Positions 9,088 through 20,335 of a stretch of DNA of 64,000 nucleotides are shown here, piece after piece. Position numbers and translations under genes: made by a program. Within the stretch, counting starts at the first letter, position 1. The number at the start of each line of letters is the position of its first letter. The stretch is from Myxococcaceae bacterium (lineage in GTDB: Bacteria; Myxococcota; Myxococcia; Myxococcales; Myxococcaceae). The stretch spans positions 1-64,000 of the forward strand of contig SECN01000063.1 of NCBI GenBank assembly GCA_004173515.1. The letters are read 5' to 3'. The notes under the pieces were generated by a model. The model ran no database searches and was not told the origin of the DNA. It saw nothing but the letters and a program-made list of their open reading frames with translations.

Positions 9088-12000
9088 ATGCCCCTCGCCT
9101 GCCTCGACGAACCCACGTTCATGGACCTGCTGCTCGGGACGTTGTCGTCCGAACGGGCCGCTGTCGTGGACGAGCACCTGGACACGTGTCCCTCCTGCCG
9201 GCGCATGGTGTCCGAGGCCCTGAAGGTGCAGCCTCCCGCCACGCCGCTTCCGGCGCCGGAGGAGGACGCGGTCGGCAGTGAGCTGGTGACGCTGGCCGTG
9301 GAGCCCTGGCGCGGCAAGAAGCCCCGTCTGCGTCTGCCCACGCCGCCGCTCGCGCGCGGCACGGCGGTGGGGCGCTACCTCATCTTGGAGATGTTGGGCG
9401 TGGGCGGGATGAGTGTCGTGTACGCGGCGTATGACCCGGAGCTGGACCGGCGCGTGGCGCTCAAGCTGTTGCAGGTGGAGGCGCTGGGATTGGGCGCGGA
9501 GGCCGGCCGCAACCAGGTGCTGCGCGAGGCGCAGGCCATGGCGCGCGTGTCCCATCCGCACGTCGTCTCCGTCTTCGACGTGGGCACCTTCGGCCGGCAG
9601 GTCTTCCTGGCCATGGAGCTGGTGGACGCGCACACGCTGCGGAAGTGGGAGCAGGACGGCCCGCACCCGTGGCGCCAGGTGGTGGACATCTTCGTCGCCG
9701 CGGGCCGGGGGCTCGCTGCGGCGCACGCGGTGGGCGTGGTGCACGGGGACGTGAAGCCGGAGAACATCCTCGTCGGGCAGGACCAGCGGGTGCGCGTCAC
9801 CGACTTCGGCCTGTCGCGGATCATGTCCGGCGTGGTCGTGCCTCCGGTGACGCCCGGAGGCTTCGCGCGTCCCCGCGCCATGGAGGGCGGGACGCCCGCG
9901 TACATGGCCCCGGAGCAGTTCCCGCCCGAGGAGCGCACCGACGCGCGCAGCGACCAGTTCGGCTTCTGCGCCGCGCTCTACGAGGGCCTCTATGGCGAGC
10001 GCCCCTTCGCGGGCTCGACGGTGGAGGAGCTGTCCCAGGCGGTGCACGCGGGCCGGGTGAAGAACGTGCCCCGGCATTCGGGCGTGCCGCAGTGGCTGCG
10101 CCGGGTGCTGCTCAAGGGCCTGTCGGTGCGGCCCGAGGACCGGCACGCGTCGATGGAGGCGCTCATCGCGGAGCTGGAGGCCAACCCCACCGCGCGCCGG
10201 ACGCGGAGGCTGCGCATCGCGGGCGGGGCGCTGCTGCTGCTGTCGGCGGTGGCCATCACGGGCGTGCTGCACGGGCGCGGCACCACGGGCTGCGAGGGGG
10301 CTTCGCGCGCGCTGGAGGGCGTCTGGGATGCCCCGCGTCAGCACGCGGTGGAGGTGGCCTTCATCGGCACCGAGCGCCGCTTCGCGCAGGATGCCTTGCG
10401 CCACGTGCGTCGCGGGTTGGATTCCTACACCGCCGCGTGGGTGACGACGCGCACGGCGGCGTGCGAGGCCACGCGCGTGCGGGGCGAGCAGAGCGAGGCG
10501 GTGATGGCGCTGCGCATGCGCTGTCTGGACGCGCGGCTGGCGGACGTGGCCGCGCTCACGCAGTTGTTCACCCAGGCGGATCCGGACCTGGTGGAGCGCG
10601 CGCCCCGCGCGGTGGAGGGCCTGTCGCCCCTGGCGGGCTGTTCGGACGTGGAGGCGCTGACGTCCCGGGGCCACTCCACGCCGGACGACGCCGCCGCGCG
10701 CGAGCGCACCGTGGCGCTGCTCCAGGCGCTCGTGGACGCCAGGGCGCTGCGTGCCGCGGGCCGGTATTCGCAGGGTGTGGCGCGGGTGGAGCCGGTGGCG
10801 CAGGCCGCTCGCACCGCCGGGGACTGGTCCGGCGCCGCGGACGCGCTGCTGCTGCTCGCGGAGCTGAAGGACGGGGCCGGGGACTACCGGGGCGCGGAGC
10901 AGACGGTGCTCCAGGCCGCGTGGGCCGCGGAGGCCGGCCGCAACGACGAGGCCGCCGCGAGGGCGTGGACCCTGGCGGTGCGCGTGACGGGCGAGCGGTT
11001 GGACCGGTACGCGCAGGGACAGCAGGCCGCGGAGCGGGCCAGCGCCGCGGTGGAGCGGCTGGGCGGCAGCGGTGAGTTGAGCGGGGCGCTCGCGGCGAAC
11101 CTGGGCCGGCTGTTGTCGCGTCAGGGCCGCTACCCGGAGGCGCACGAGCAGCTCACGCGCGCGCTGTCCTTCCTGGAGAAGCGCTTCGGACCGGAGGCCC
11201 TGGAGGTCGCGGACGTGCGCGTGGAGCTGGGCACGGTGCGCCGCTCGCAGGGACGCGCGGAGGAGGCGCTGGCCCTGTATGAGCGCGCCATCGGCACCGT
11301 GCGCGGCGCGCTGGGGCCCGAACATCCGGACGTGGCGCGCATCCGCCTGGAGCAGGCCAGCGTGCGCTGGCAGCAGGGCGACTTCGTGCAGTCGGAGCGA
11401 CTGGCCCGGGGCGCGCTGGCGCTGCTGGAGCGCTCGCTGGGACAGGACCACCCGCAGGTGGCGGATGCGCTCAACAGCCTGGCGTTGGCGCTCCAGTACC
11501 AGGGCAAGCGCGAGGAGGCGCTACCCCTGTACGAACGCGCGCTGGGAATCGCGGAGAAGGCCGAGGGGCGGGACAGCTCCACGGTGGCCATCATCGTCAA
11601 CAACATCGGCACGCTGCTGGTGCACATGGGCCGGCTGGAGGAGGCCACGCAGCGCTTCGCCACGGCGCTCACGCAACTGGAGCGCAGCCTGGGCGCGGAT
11701 CATCCCACGCTGGCGCTGGTGCTCCGGGGCATGGGCCAGACGCTGAGCTACCGCAACCAGCCGGACGCGGCGCTGCCGTACTTCCTGCGCGCTGCCACGC
11801 TCCAGACCTCGCTCCCGGACGACGTGAACGGGGGCTGGACGGGGGCGCTGGTGGACCTGGGGCGGACGTACATGGTGCTCGGACGGCCGCGCGAGGCGCT
11901 GGCCCCGCTGGAGAAGGCGGTGACGGGCTGGGAGCGCGCCCGGCCCCGTCCCGCGGAGCGCCCCGCCGCGCGGTACATGCTGGCCCGCGCGCTGTGGGAG

Positions 12001-12213
12001 GCGAACCAGGAGCATCCCCGGGCGTTGAGGCTCGCGGCCGAGGCTCGACAGGAGGTCGCCGCGTTGCCCGACGAGGAGTCCTCCGTCCCGGAGCTGCGTC
12101 AGGCGATGGACCGGTGGATCGACCGACTGCCACCGGCCGCGAGGCAGACCGTCAAGACGGCGATCGCGAAGCCCCGGGACGCGGACCCCTCCGCGAAGAC
12201 CGTGGAGCGCTGA
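9088..12213 (+). CDS. zinc-finger / Ser-Thr kinase / TPR fusion protein
   Basis: A 1041-residue protein from ATG 9088; a GTG three codons earlier is an alternative start. Order: an anti-sigma zf-HC2-like segment (Cys5, His30, CPSC at 34-37), then a Hanks-type kinase domain from about residue 90 (GVGGMSVVY loop, VALKLL Lys, [14 protein letters not shown]). A membrane helix lies near residues 373-393 ([12 protein letters not shown]), followed by a long C-terminal part with many tetratricopeptide repeats, densest at about residues 690-1000. The catalytic loop reads HGDVKPEN, so the Arg of the usual HRD is Gly and activation-loop control may differ. The TPR part follows the helix; if the kinase is cytoplasmic it would be periplasmic. 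The family is common in myxobacteria. Target unknown. Confidence 0.85.
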   Translation: MPLACLDEPTFMDLLLGTLSSERAAVVDEHLDTCPSCRRMVSEALKVQPPATPLPAPEEDAVGSELVTLAVEPWRGKKPRLRLPTPPLARGTAVGRYLILEMLGVGGMSVVYAAYDPELDRRVALKLLQVEALGLGAEAGRNQVLREAQAMARVSHPHVVSVFDVGTFGRQVFLAMELVDAHTLRKWEQDGPHPWRQVVDIFVAAGRGLAAAHAVGVVHGDVKPENILVGQDQRVRVTDFGLSRIMSGVVVPPVTPGGFARPRAMEGGTPAYMAPEQFPPEERTDARSDQFGFCAALYEGLYGERPFAGSTVEELSQAVHAGRVKNVPRHSGVPQWLRRVLLKGLSVRPEDRHASMEALIAELEANPTARRTRRLRIAGGALLLLSAVAITGVLHGRGTTGCEGASRALEGVWDAPRQHAVEVAFIGTERRFAQDALRHVRRGLDSYTAAWVTTRTAACEATRVRGEQSEAVMALRMRCLDARLADVAALTQLFTQADPDLVERAPRAVEGLSPLAGCSDVEALTSRGHSTPDDAAARERTVALLQALVDARALRAAGRYSQGVARVEPVAQAARTAGDWSGAADALLLLAELKDGAGDYRGAEQTVLQAAWAAEAGRNDEAAARAWTLAVRVTGERLDRYAQGQQAAERASAAVERLGGSGELSGALAANLGRLLSRQGRYPEAHEQLTRALSFLEKRFGPEALEVADVRVELGTVRRSQGRAEEALALYERAIGTVRGALGPEHPDVARIRLEQASVRWQQGDFVQSERLARGALALLERSLGQDHPQVADALNSLALALQYQGKREEALPLYERALGIAEKAEGRDSSTVAIIVNNIGTLLVHMGRLEEATQRFATALTQLERSLGADHPTLALVLRGMGQTLSYRNQPDAALPYFLRAATLQTSLPDDVNGGWTGALVDLGRTYMVLGRPREALAPLEKAVTGWERARPRPAERPAARYMLARALWEANQEHPRALRLAAEARQEVAALPDEESSVPELRQAMDRWIDRLPPAARQTVKTAIAKPRDADPSAKTVER

Positions 12214-12219
12214 AGGCCG

Positions 12220-12232
12220 GGCGCTGAGCGCC
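12220..12232 (+). terminator. short hairpin after the kinase gene
   Basis: Six bases after the kinase stop codon, GGCGC-TGA-GCGCC forms a perfect 5-bp stem with a three-base loop, followed by TTGTG. It is compact and well placed for termination but lacks a T-run, so the call is tentative. Confidence 0.35.
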
Positions 12233-12400
12233 TTGTGCCCCAGCAGGGCCCACCCGTCATCACGTCCCCGCGACGAGGGGCGGGTGCTGATGACCGGGGC
12301 TCCGAATGTCGGATGCGGCACCCGGGTTGCCCCCTCCCTCGTCAGGCGATGGAGGGGACGACGGGCGGGCGTGGCGGGCCCGCGTTATAGGCTGGGGCGA

Positions 12401-13023
12401 ATGACGCTCCCCGCCGACCCGCCTGTCGCCGCCCTGCCGCCTGAAGCGGGCCTGGAAGCCCTGGCCTCGCTGCTGCGCGGCCGCCGCGTCGTGGTGCTCA
12501 CCGGCGCGGGTTGCAGCACCGAGTCGGGCATCCCCGACTATCGCGGCCCGGAGACGCGCCACAAGGTGCGCAACCCCATCCAGCACCGCGAGTTCCTGCA
12601 GCGCCCCGAGGTCCGCGCGCGCTACTGGGCCCGCAGCCTCCTGGGCTGGCCGCGCTTCACCTCCGCCCGCCCCAACGACGCCCACTTCGCGCTGGCGGCG
12701 CTGGAGAAGGCGGGCGTGACGCCGGGCCTCATCACCCAGAACGTGGACGGCCTGCACCACGCGGCGGGCAGTGAGCGCGTGCTCGAACTGCACGGCGCGT
12801 TGTCGCGGGTGCGCTGTCTTGCCTGCCAGGCGCAGGAGCCCCGCGCGTCGGTGCAGGCGCGGATGCTGGGCCTCAACCCGGACTTCGCGCACACCGTCGT
12901 GGAGCTGCGATCGGCATCCTCAACATCGGCGAGAGCCGCGGTGACAGCCTCGCGGATGTGCGCGTGGAGGCGCGGGCGGGCGACGTGCTGCCCCGACTCG
13001 TGGAGTCGCTGACCCGCGCCTGA
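12401..13023 (+). pseudogene. SIR2-family NAD-dependent deacetylase, internal deletion with frameshift
   Basis: ATG 12401 opens a good sirtuin N-terminal half: the NAD-binding [30 protein letters not shown], catalytic His in [10 protein letters not shown], and the first CxxC zinc pair in RCLACQ. After [13 protein letters not shown] (base 12909) homology stops. It resumes at 12910 in another frame (plus 2) with [12 protein letters not shown] and about 37 residues typical of a sirtuin C-terminus, ending at the TGA at 13021-13023. Roughly 75-80 residues are missing by comparison with the family, including the second zinc pair and the GSSL-type NAD segment. The frame reading through ends at 13012 in nonsense. 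Sirtuins deacylate lysines using NAD; this copy should be inactive unless the deletion is an assembly error. Confidence 0.85.
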
Positions 13024-13171
13024 CGCCGCGCGTCCCTTCCTCCCACACCGGGCGTGCAGCCAACGGACGCGGGGCGCAATGGGCCCGCCCTGGCGCCGTC
13101 CAGGTGTGCCATCATCCCCGGTCTCGCGAGGGGCTTCAGTCGGACGCTCCCGGGACGGAGACACAGGGCCG

Positions 13172-15211
<2,040 letters not shown>

Positions 15212-15221
15212 ACGGCAGCGC

Positions 15222-16778
15222 ATGCGCCTCATCCTCAACCCAGGACAGGTGGATGAACGGGCGGTGATGCTGCCGGAGGGCACCACCACCCTGGGCCGCA
15301 CCGAGGAGAACGGCATCCGCGTGCCGCACCCCAGCCTGTCGCGGCGCCACGCGCGCCTGGAGCGGCGGGGCGAGCGCGTGGTGCTGGTGGACCTGGAGAG
15401 CAAGAACGGCAGCTTCGTGGGCCCGCACCGCGTGGCGCGCCAGGAGCTGGGCCTGGGCCAGTCCTTCCGCTGCGGCGAGGTGTGGTTCCGGCTCGTCTCC
15501 TCGGACACGCCGCCGCCGGACGGCTGGGGCCCGCTGCGCACCCAACCGCTGGAGACGCGCTTCTCCGGAGGGGCCATGGAGTCGCTGCTCGACACGCGCT
15601 CGCCGGACCGCACCGGCGACAAGCTCCAGGTGCTCCTCAAGGTGGGGCAGCTCCTCTCGTCGCCAGGCCCGGTGGAAGGCCTGCTGGAGCGCGTCGTCCT
15701 GCTCGTCTTTCAAATCTGGGCGGTGGACCGGGCGGCGGTGCTGCTGGTGGACCGGGACACCGGGGCGCTGGTGCCGCGCGTGGCCCGGGGGGCCCGGGGC
15801 GGGGCGCTGCCGGAGCGCTTCTACAGCCAGCACATCGTGGACTACGTGCACTCGCGCGGCGTGGCGGCGCTCTTCACCGATGCCCGCGACGACGCGCGCC
15901 TCCAGGCGTCCGAGTCCGTCTTCCGCCAGTCCATCCGTGCCTCGCTGTGCGTGCCGCTGCGCACGCGCGACACGGTGCTGGGCGTGCTGTACCTGGACAG
16001 CCTCAAGCAGGGCGGCCTCTTCACCGACGAGGACCTGGAGTTCCTCACCGCCTTCGCCAACCAGGCCGCCATCGCCCTGGACCACGCGCACCTGGCGCGG
16101 CGGCTGGAGGAGGAGGCGGTGCTCAGAAACGCCTACCAGCGCTTCTTCCCGCCGGACGTCGTGCGCCAGCTCAAGGCCCTCAAGGGCGTCCCGCTGGACG
16201 TGCGCGAGGCGAACGTCACCATCCTCTTCTCCGACATCACCGGCTTCACGGCCATGTCCTCCCGCCTCCAGCCCCGGCAGGTGGTGGACATGCTCAACGC
16301 GTACTTCCCGGTGATGGCGGACATCGTCTTCCGCCACGAGGGCACGCTGGAGAAGTACATCGGCGACGCGCTGATGGCCGTCTGGGGCGCGCCCTTCGCC
16401 CGGCCGGACGACGCGGAGCGGGCCGTGCGCGCGGCGGTGGAGATGCAGCGCGCGCTGGCGGACCTCAACGCCCGCTGGCGCTCGGAGGGCGTGCCCGAGA
16501 TCCACGTCCACATCGGCCTCAACTCCGGGCCGGTGGCCGCGGGCAACATCGGCTCGGAGCGCTACCTCCAGTACGCCACCGTGGGGGACGCCACCAACGT
16601 GGCCAGTCGCGTGTGCGGCGTCGCGTGCCCGGACGAGGTGCTGCTCACCGACGCCACGCGCGCCCTGCTGGAGCCGGACGCCTTCGCGCTGGAACCCCTG
16701 GCCCCGGTGATGGTGAAGGGCCGCGAAGCCCCCCTGTCCCTCTTCCGCGTGCGGTGGGAGCCGCCGGGCACCGGATGA
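15222..16778 (+). CDS. FHA - GAF - class III adenylate cyclase
   Basis: A 518-residue protein; ATG 15222 is chosen because the FHA domain begins at once, while the frame continues upstream only over the previous gene. Order: FHA phosphothreonine-binding domain (about 15-95; LGRTEENGI, LSRRHARL, DLESKNGSFV), GAF sensor domain (about 130-290), then cyclase (about 320-515). The cyclase keeps the metal Asp in LFSDITGFTAMS, GDALMAVW, the adenine Lys in EKYIGD, the Asp in TVGDATN and the NxxxR pair. The FHA domain suggests docking to a phosphorylated partner; the kinase-cyclase encoded 10 bases upstream is the obvious candidate (inference). The gene is convergent with the CRP-family gene, with 19 bases between the two stops. 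Confidence 0.92.
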   Translation: MRLILNPGQVDERAVMLPEGTTTLGRTEENGIRVPHPSLSRRHARLERRGERVVLVDLESKNGSFVGPHRVARQELGLGQSFRCGEVWFRLVSSDTPPPDGWGPLRTQPLETRFSGGAMESLLDTRSPDRTGDKLQVLLKVGQLLSSPGPVEGLLERVVLLVFQIWAVDRAAVLLVDRDTGALVPRVARGARGGALPERFYSQHIVDYVHSRGVAALFTDARDDARLQASESVFRQSIRASLCVPLRTRDTVLGVLYLDSLKQGGLFTDEDLEFLTAFANQAAIALDHAHLARRLEEEAVLRNAYQRFFPPDVVRQLKALKGVPLDVREANVTILFSDITGFTAMSSRLQPRQVVDMLNAYFPVMADIVFRHEGTLEKYIGDALMAVWGAPFARPDDAERAVRAAVEMQRALADLNARWRSEGVPEIHVHIGLNSGPVAAGNIGSERYLQYATVGDATNVASRVCGVACPDEVLLTDATRALLEPDAFALEPLAPVMVKGREAPLSLFRVRWEPPGTG

Positions 16779-16797
16779 CGGACGGGATGACGGACGG

Positions 16798-17478
16798 CTA
16801 CTCCGCGTCCTGGCCCAGCCGCTCCGGTTGGAGCAGGACGATCTGCCCGCCCTCGAAGCTCAGCATCCCCTCGCGCACGTAGTAGCGAAGCCACTTGTTG
16901 ACGCTCTCGCGCGTGACGCCGCACAGGTTCGCCAGCTCCGACTGCGTCAGCTTCGGGGTGATGACCAGCCCCTCCGGCGCCTGCCGTCCCTGCGTCTTCG
17001 CCAGCTCCAGCAGCACCCGCACCAGCCGCGAGCGCGCGTCCAGGAAGGCCGAGTCGTACACGAGCTGCGTCGTGCGCCGCACCAGCCGGCTCATGTTCGC
17101 CAGCAGCGCCAGACTGACTTGGGGCCGCGTCTCCAGGTAGCGGCGGAAGTCGTCGCGCTGAAGCGTCAGCAGATGTGCCTCCTCGCGCGCCATCGCGTCG
17201 GTGGAGCGCGACTCGCCGTCCAGGAGCGACAGCTCCCCGAAGGCATCCCCGCGGTCGAGCAGCGCCAGGGTGATTTCGCGCCCCTCGCTGGAGCTCAGCC
17301 GGATGGCCACCTGGCCGCGCCGGATGATGAACAGCGCCGTCCCCACATCCCCCCGGTGGAAGATGACCTCCCCCCGGGCGAAGCGCCGGGGCTGGAGCAG
17401 CGACGACATGGTCTCCAGGTCCTCCCGGCCGAGGCTTTCGAACATCGGGATTTCAGCCAGCAGCTGCGCGTAGGACAT
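16798..17478 (-). CDS. CRP/FNR-family transcriptional regulator
   Basis: A 226-residue regulator from ATG 17478; an in-frame ATG 24 codons upstream would add a Pro/Ser-rich stretch unlike the family. The N-terminal cyclic-nucleotide-binding domain has FGELSLLDGESRST near residue 75, matching the cAMP phosphate-binding cassette (Gly-Glu and Arg-Ser). A long dimer helix follows, then a winged helix-turn-helix (LTQSELANLCGVTRESVNKWL) near residues 175-200. The recognition helix TRESVNKWL keeps the Arg-Glu pair that E. coli CRP uses to read TGTGA; the third contact is Lys instead of Arg. Two TGTGA-N6-TCACA-type boxes lie 83-122 bases upstream of its start. Two adenylate cyclase genes are adjacent, so cAMP is the likely ligand. 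Confidence 0.92.
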   Translation of the reverse strand: MSYAQLLAEIPMFESLGREDLETMSSLLQPRRFARGEVIFHRGDVGTALFIIRRGQVAIRLSSSEGREITLALLDRGDAFGELSLLDGESRSTDAMAREEAHLLTLQRDDFRRYLETRPQVSLALLANMSRLVRRTTQLVYDSAFLDARSRLVRVLLELAKTQGRQAPEGLVITPKLTQSELANLCGVTRESVNKWLRYYVREGMLSFEGGQIVLLQPERLGQDAE

Positions 17479-17559
17479 GGGGGGGCGGCCATTCTGCCTG
17501 GAATCCCTGGATACAGGTAGGGAAGCCTCCCATCCAGGCCGGGCGGACAAGTCCGGCGG

Positions 17560-17577
17560 GTGTGAACGCCTTCACAC
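17560..17577. promoter_or_regulatory. perfect CRP-type operator, box 1
   Basis: GTGTGAA-CGCC-TTCACAC is a perfect 7-bp inverted repeat and contains TGTGA-N6-TCACA exactly (17561-17576). Its centre is about 90 bases upstream of the CRP-family start codon, in the only non-coding stretch beside that gene. Confidence 0.75.
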
Positions 17578-17582
17578 TCAGC

Positions 17583-17600
17583 CTGTGGGCCGCTTCACAG
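17583..17600. promoter_or_regulatory. CRP-type operator, box 2
   Basis: CTGTGG-GCCGCT-TCACAG has the same TGTGR-N6-TCACA layout with one mismatch from the consensus. Its centre is 23 bases from that of box 1, about two helical turns, so dimers could bind side by side on one face of the DNA. Confidence 0.6.
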
Positions 17601-17604
17601 CCCC

Positions 17605-17908
17605 GGAAGTAGGGCAGGCGTACTGTCTCTTCATCGCAGCACGGGAAGCAGGGGGGCCCGCTACAGCGACACGGTGAGTCAAAGAGGTCGGGGGACTTCT
17701 TAGCCCACTGGCGTACGAGCGGGAAACAAACGGGGGAGGCACCGCAGGGGTCGGCACGTAGAAGGGGGAAGCGTCGAGTTTCTGAGGGGGAACTCGACGC
17801 GAACACGAGTGCCGGCTCTTGCTGGAGCCACGCAGCAACGAACCCGGGCCAGGAGGCCCGTCGCTCCCGGGGGGGAGTGACGGCCTTCTTGTCCGGGTTG
17901 TTTTATTT
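17605..17908 (+). ncRNA. candidate structured RNA / hairpin-rich intergenic region
   Basis: No gene is supported between 17479 and 17902. On the plus strand this part folds into a string of clean stems. These are 17682-17689/17694-17701 (8 bp, GGGG loop, one G-U), an outer helix 17750-17757/17809-17816 enclosing a perfect 10-bp hairpin 17771-17780/17791-17800, 17845-17850/17855-17860 (AGGA loop), and 17860-17868/17873-17881 (9 bp, GGGG loop, one G-U). CCGGGTT at 17893-17899 can pair with AACCCGG at 17841-17847 and is followed by GTTTTATTT, a terminator-like end. The direction and transcript are inferred. The alternative is a complex terminator or 3' region for the acylase operon on the minus strand. 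It matches none of the standard RNA families I can recognise by eye. Confidence 0.4.
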
Positions 17909-20335
17909 CATCAGCGCGACCGCGGGCGTCAGCGTCAACGTCGCCTCGCGGTGCTGCTCCACGGCGGTGCGCGTGTAGAGCATGGGGTGGAACTTCACCG
18001 CGCAGCTCAGGTCCATCAGGTCATCGCGGTGCGGGTGGTACAGGTGCTCCGTCTGCCCGGGCGCGTGGATGGACACGGAGCGGGAGAAGTCCTCCAGGTC
18101 GACGACCATCCGCAGCGCGGTGCCGTGGACGACGTTGAACGGGTGGCTCCACAGGAACGACGCCCCGTCCACGGAGTAGTTGTCACCCCGGGCCGGCACC
18201 GTGCGGGTGTTGAAGGCGCGGCGGATGGGCCCGGGAATCATCGGGCCGCCCATGGGCTGGTGCGTGTACGTGAGCGTGTGGACCTTGCCCCACGCCCAGC
18301 CCTCCGGCTTCGGGCCGAAGGTCTTCGCCAGCCACGCGGTGGCGTCCGCCAGGGCCGCGCGGAGGATGTCGTCGCGCGTCTCCTTCGCGGGCGTCTTCGG
18401 GTCATCCCACCAGGGGCTCTCCGGCTGGGACATCAGCCCGATGACGAAGGGCATGTGCAGGCTGCCGTGGCGCTCGTACTGGCTCAGCAGGTACTGCTGC
18501 ACCAGTTCCGGCCCCAGCTTGTGCTGGAGCAGCCGGCGCAGCACCTCGATGTACCAGGCCTGGAACACCGTGGCGCCCACCGCGTCCGGTTCGAATCGCA
18601 GGTCCCACGCCTTCAGCGCGGCCACCGCCTGCTTCTGCGCGTCGTCGCCCGGGGCCACCGACAGGAAGTAGGGCCGCAGCGCTTCGGCGGGCAGCGAGTA
18701 CGTCTCCGCCTGGATGCGCTGCATGTCCTGCACGGTGTGCTTCGTGCCCGCCTCCAGCAGGTCGGTGATGCGCTTGGCGCGGTAGCCCGGGAACCAGTTG
18801 TGCGCGATGAGATACGGGTAGTCGTCGGAGGTGATTTTGTTGTTCGCGGTGGCCGCGTAGCCCGCGGGCGGGTTGAAGGACGCGGGCAGCTCCTCGAAGG
18901 GGATGAAGGACATCCACTCCGCTTCGCCCGTCCAGCCCGGCATGGGGATGAGGCCCTGGTGGCCCTGGCGGATGGGAATCTTCCCCGACGCCTGGTAGCC
19001 GATGTTGCCCGCCGTGTCCGCGTACACGAAGTTCTGGCCGGGGCTCTCCCACAGCTTCATCGCGCCGCGGAAGGACTCCCAGTCCTTCGCCAGGTTGAGG
19101 CGCAGCACGGCGTTGAAGAGCGGCTGGCATTCGCCGTGCGCCCACTTGAGGGCCAAGGGCTCGCTGTCCTTCAGCTCCTCGCCCATCACCGCGTTCATCA
19201 GCGGGCCGTGGCGGGTGCTCTTCACCTCCAGCACCACGGGCGTGCCGCCCTTGACGGGGATCTCCTCGCGGCGGATCTCCAGGTCGTGCCACGTGTCCTG
19301 GAAGAGGTACTGCTTCGGCGCCTTCGGGTCGTCCAGCTTCTCGATGTAGAAGTCCTGGGTGTCCGGGCCCAGGTTGGACATGCCCCAGGCGATCTTCCCG
19401 TTGTGCCCGATGATGAGCAGCGGCACGCCGGGCAGGGAGAAGCCCACGTGGTCGAAGCGGCCGCCGTGCAGGCCGTTCTCGTAGAAGGTGGACGGGAAGC
19501 CCAGGCCGATGTGCACGTCGTTGGCGAGCAGCGGCTTGCCGCTCTGCGTGCGCTGGCCGTGCACCACCCAGTTGTTGCTGCCGGAGACGATGTTCGGGTC
19601 GCCCAGCACCGCGTCGACGGAGTCCAGGCCGGACAGCGACTTCACGCCCTTCAGGCCCGGCAGGCGCGCCTCCTTCGGGACGATGAGCGGCGTCTCCGGC
19701 GCGTTCTGCGGCAACAGCGCGTTGGCCACCTCTTCACCGGCGGCCGCCACCAGCCGGGCGCGCAGCAGCTCCAGCCGGTTGTTGCCGCCCAGCATCAGCG
19801 CCAGCAGGTTGCCGCGCGTCAGCGTGTCCATGGGCGTCCAGGGCGCGGGCGTCGCGTCCAGGACGGTGAACTCGTAGGACAGCGGCTCCGCGGCGATGCG
19901 CGCGTTGATGCCGGCGCTGTAGGCCTCCAGGACGGCGCGGGCCTCCGGGTCCACCTGGGGCCAGGACTGCTCGGCCATGTGGCGCAGGCCCAGCGTGAGG
20001 ATCATCTGGTCCACCGGCAGCAGCGCGGGGCCCAGCAGGCTCGCGAGCCGGCCGTCCACCAGCCGCCGGCCCATCTCCAACTGGAACAGCCGGTCCTGCC
20101 CGTGCACGTAGCCCTGGGCGAAGAACAGGTCGTGCTCGTCCTGCGCGTACAGGTGCGGCACGCCCCACGTGTCGCGCAGCACCTCCACCTTGCCGTGCAG
20201 GCCGGGCAGCGTGAGGGTGCCCTCGGCGCGCGGCCACCGACGGCGGGCGAGCCACGGGCCCAGGCCGGGCGTGGCCACGGCCATGGCGGACGGCAACATG
20301 CGCAGCATGCGCAGGACCTGGGAGAGGGCGCTCAT
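17903..20335 (-). CDS. penicillin acylase-family Ntn hydrolase
   Basis: An 810-residue protein of the penicillin amidase family (Ntn hydrolases with autocatalytic cleavage). Family marks: GVPHLYAQDEHDLFFAQGYVH near residue 58, the SGSNNWVV segment with Ser253 as predicted N-terminal nucleophile of the beta subunit, then LLANDVH and later YAATANN-type motifs. The N-terminus has one hydrophobic patch, so membrane or periplasmic location is possible. The family includes penicillin G acylase and PvdQ, which removes a fatty acyl group from a pyoverdine precursor. Here the gene overlaps the exporter by 4 bases (ATGA) and closes an operon whose first enzyme loads a fatty acid. Deacylation of an exported lipid-capped product, or product release in the absence of a thioesterase, are reasoned possibilities. 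Confidence 0.85.
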   Translation of the reverse strand: MSALSQVLRMLRMLPSAMAVATPGLGPWLARRRWPRAEGTLTLPGLHGKVEVLRDTWGVPHLYAQDEHDLFFAQGYVHGQDRLFQLEMGRRLVDGRLASLLGPALLPVDQMILTLGLRHMAEQSWPQVDPEARAVLEAYSAGINARIAAEPLSYEFTVLDATPAPWTPMDTLTRGNLLALMLGGNNRLELLRARLVAAAGEEVANALLPQNAPETPLIVPKEARLPGLKGVKSLSGLDSVDAVLGDPNIVSGSNNWVVHGQRTQSGKPLLANDVHIGLGFPSTFYENGLHGGRFDHVGFSLPGVPLLIIGHNGKIAWGMSNLGPDTQDFYIEKLDDPKAPKQYLFQDTWHDLEIRREEIPVKGGTPVVLEVKSTRHGPLMNAVMGEELKDSEPLALKWAHGECQPLFNAVLRLNLAKDWESFRGAMKLWESPGQNFVYADTAGNIGYQASGKIPIRQGHQGLIPMPGWTGEAEWMSFIPFEELPASFNPPAGYAATANNKITSDDYPYLIAHNWFPGYRAKRITDLLEAGTKHTVQDMQRIQAETYSLPAEALRPYFLSVAPGDDAQKQAVAALKAWDLRFEPDAVGATVFQAWYIEVLRRLLQHKLGPELVQQYLLSQYERHGSLHMPFVIGLMSQPESPWWDDPKTPAKETRDDILRAALADATAWLAKTFGPKPEGWAWGKVHTLTYTHQPMGGPMIPGPIRRAFNTRTVPARGDNYSVDGASFLWSHPFNVVHGTALRMVVDLEDFSRSVSIHAPGQTEHLYHPHRDDLMDLSCAVKFHPMLYTRTAVEQHREATLTLTPAVALMK

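Noticed and set aside
12233-12400. N-terminal extension of the sirtuin frame
   Set aside because: Frame is open by chance; the family begins near ATG 12401 and the extension has no homology to sirtuins.
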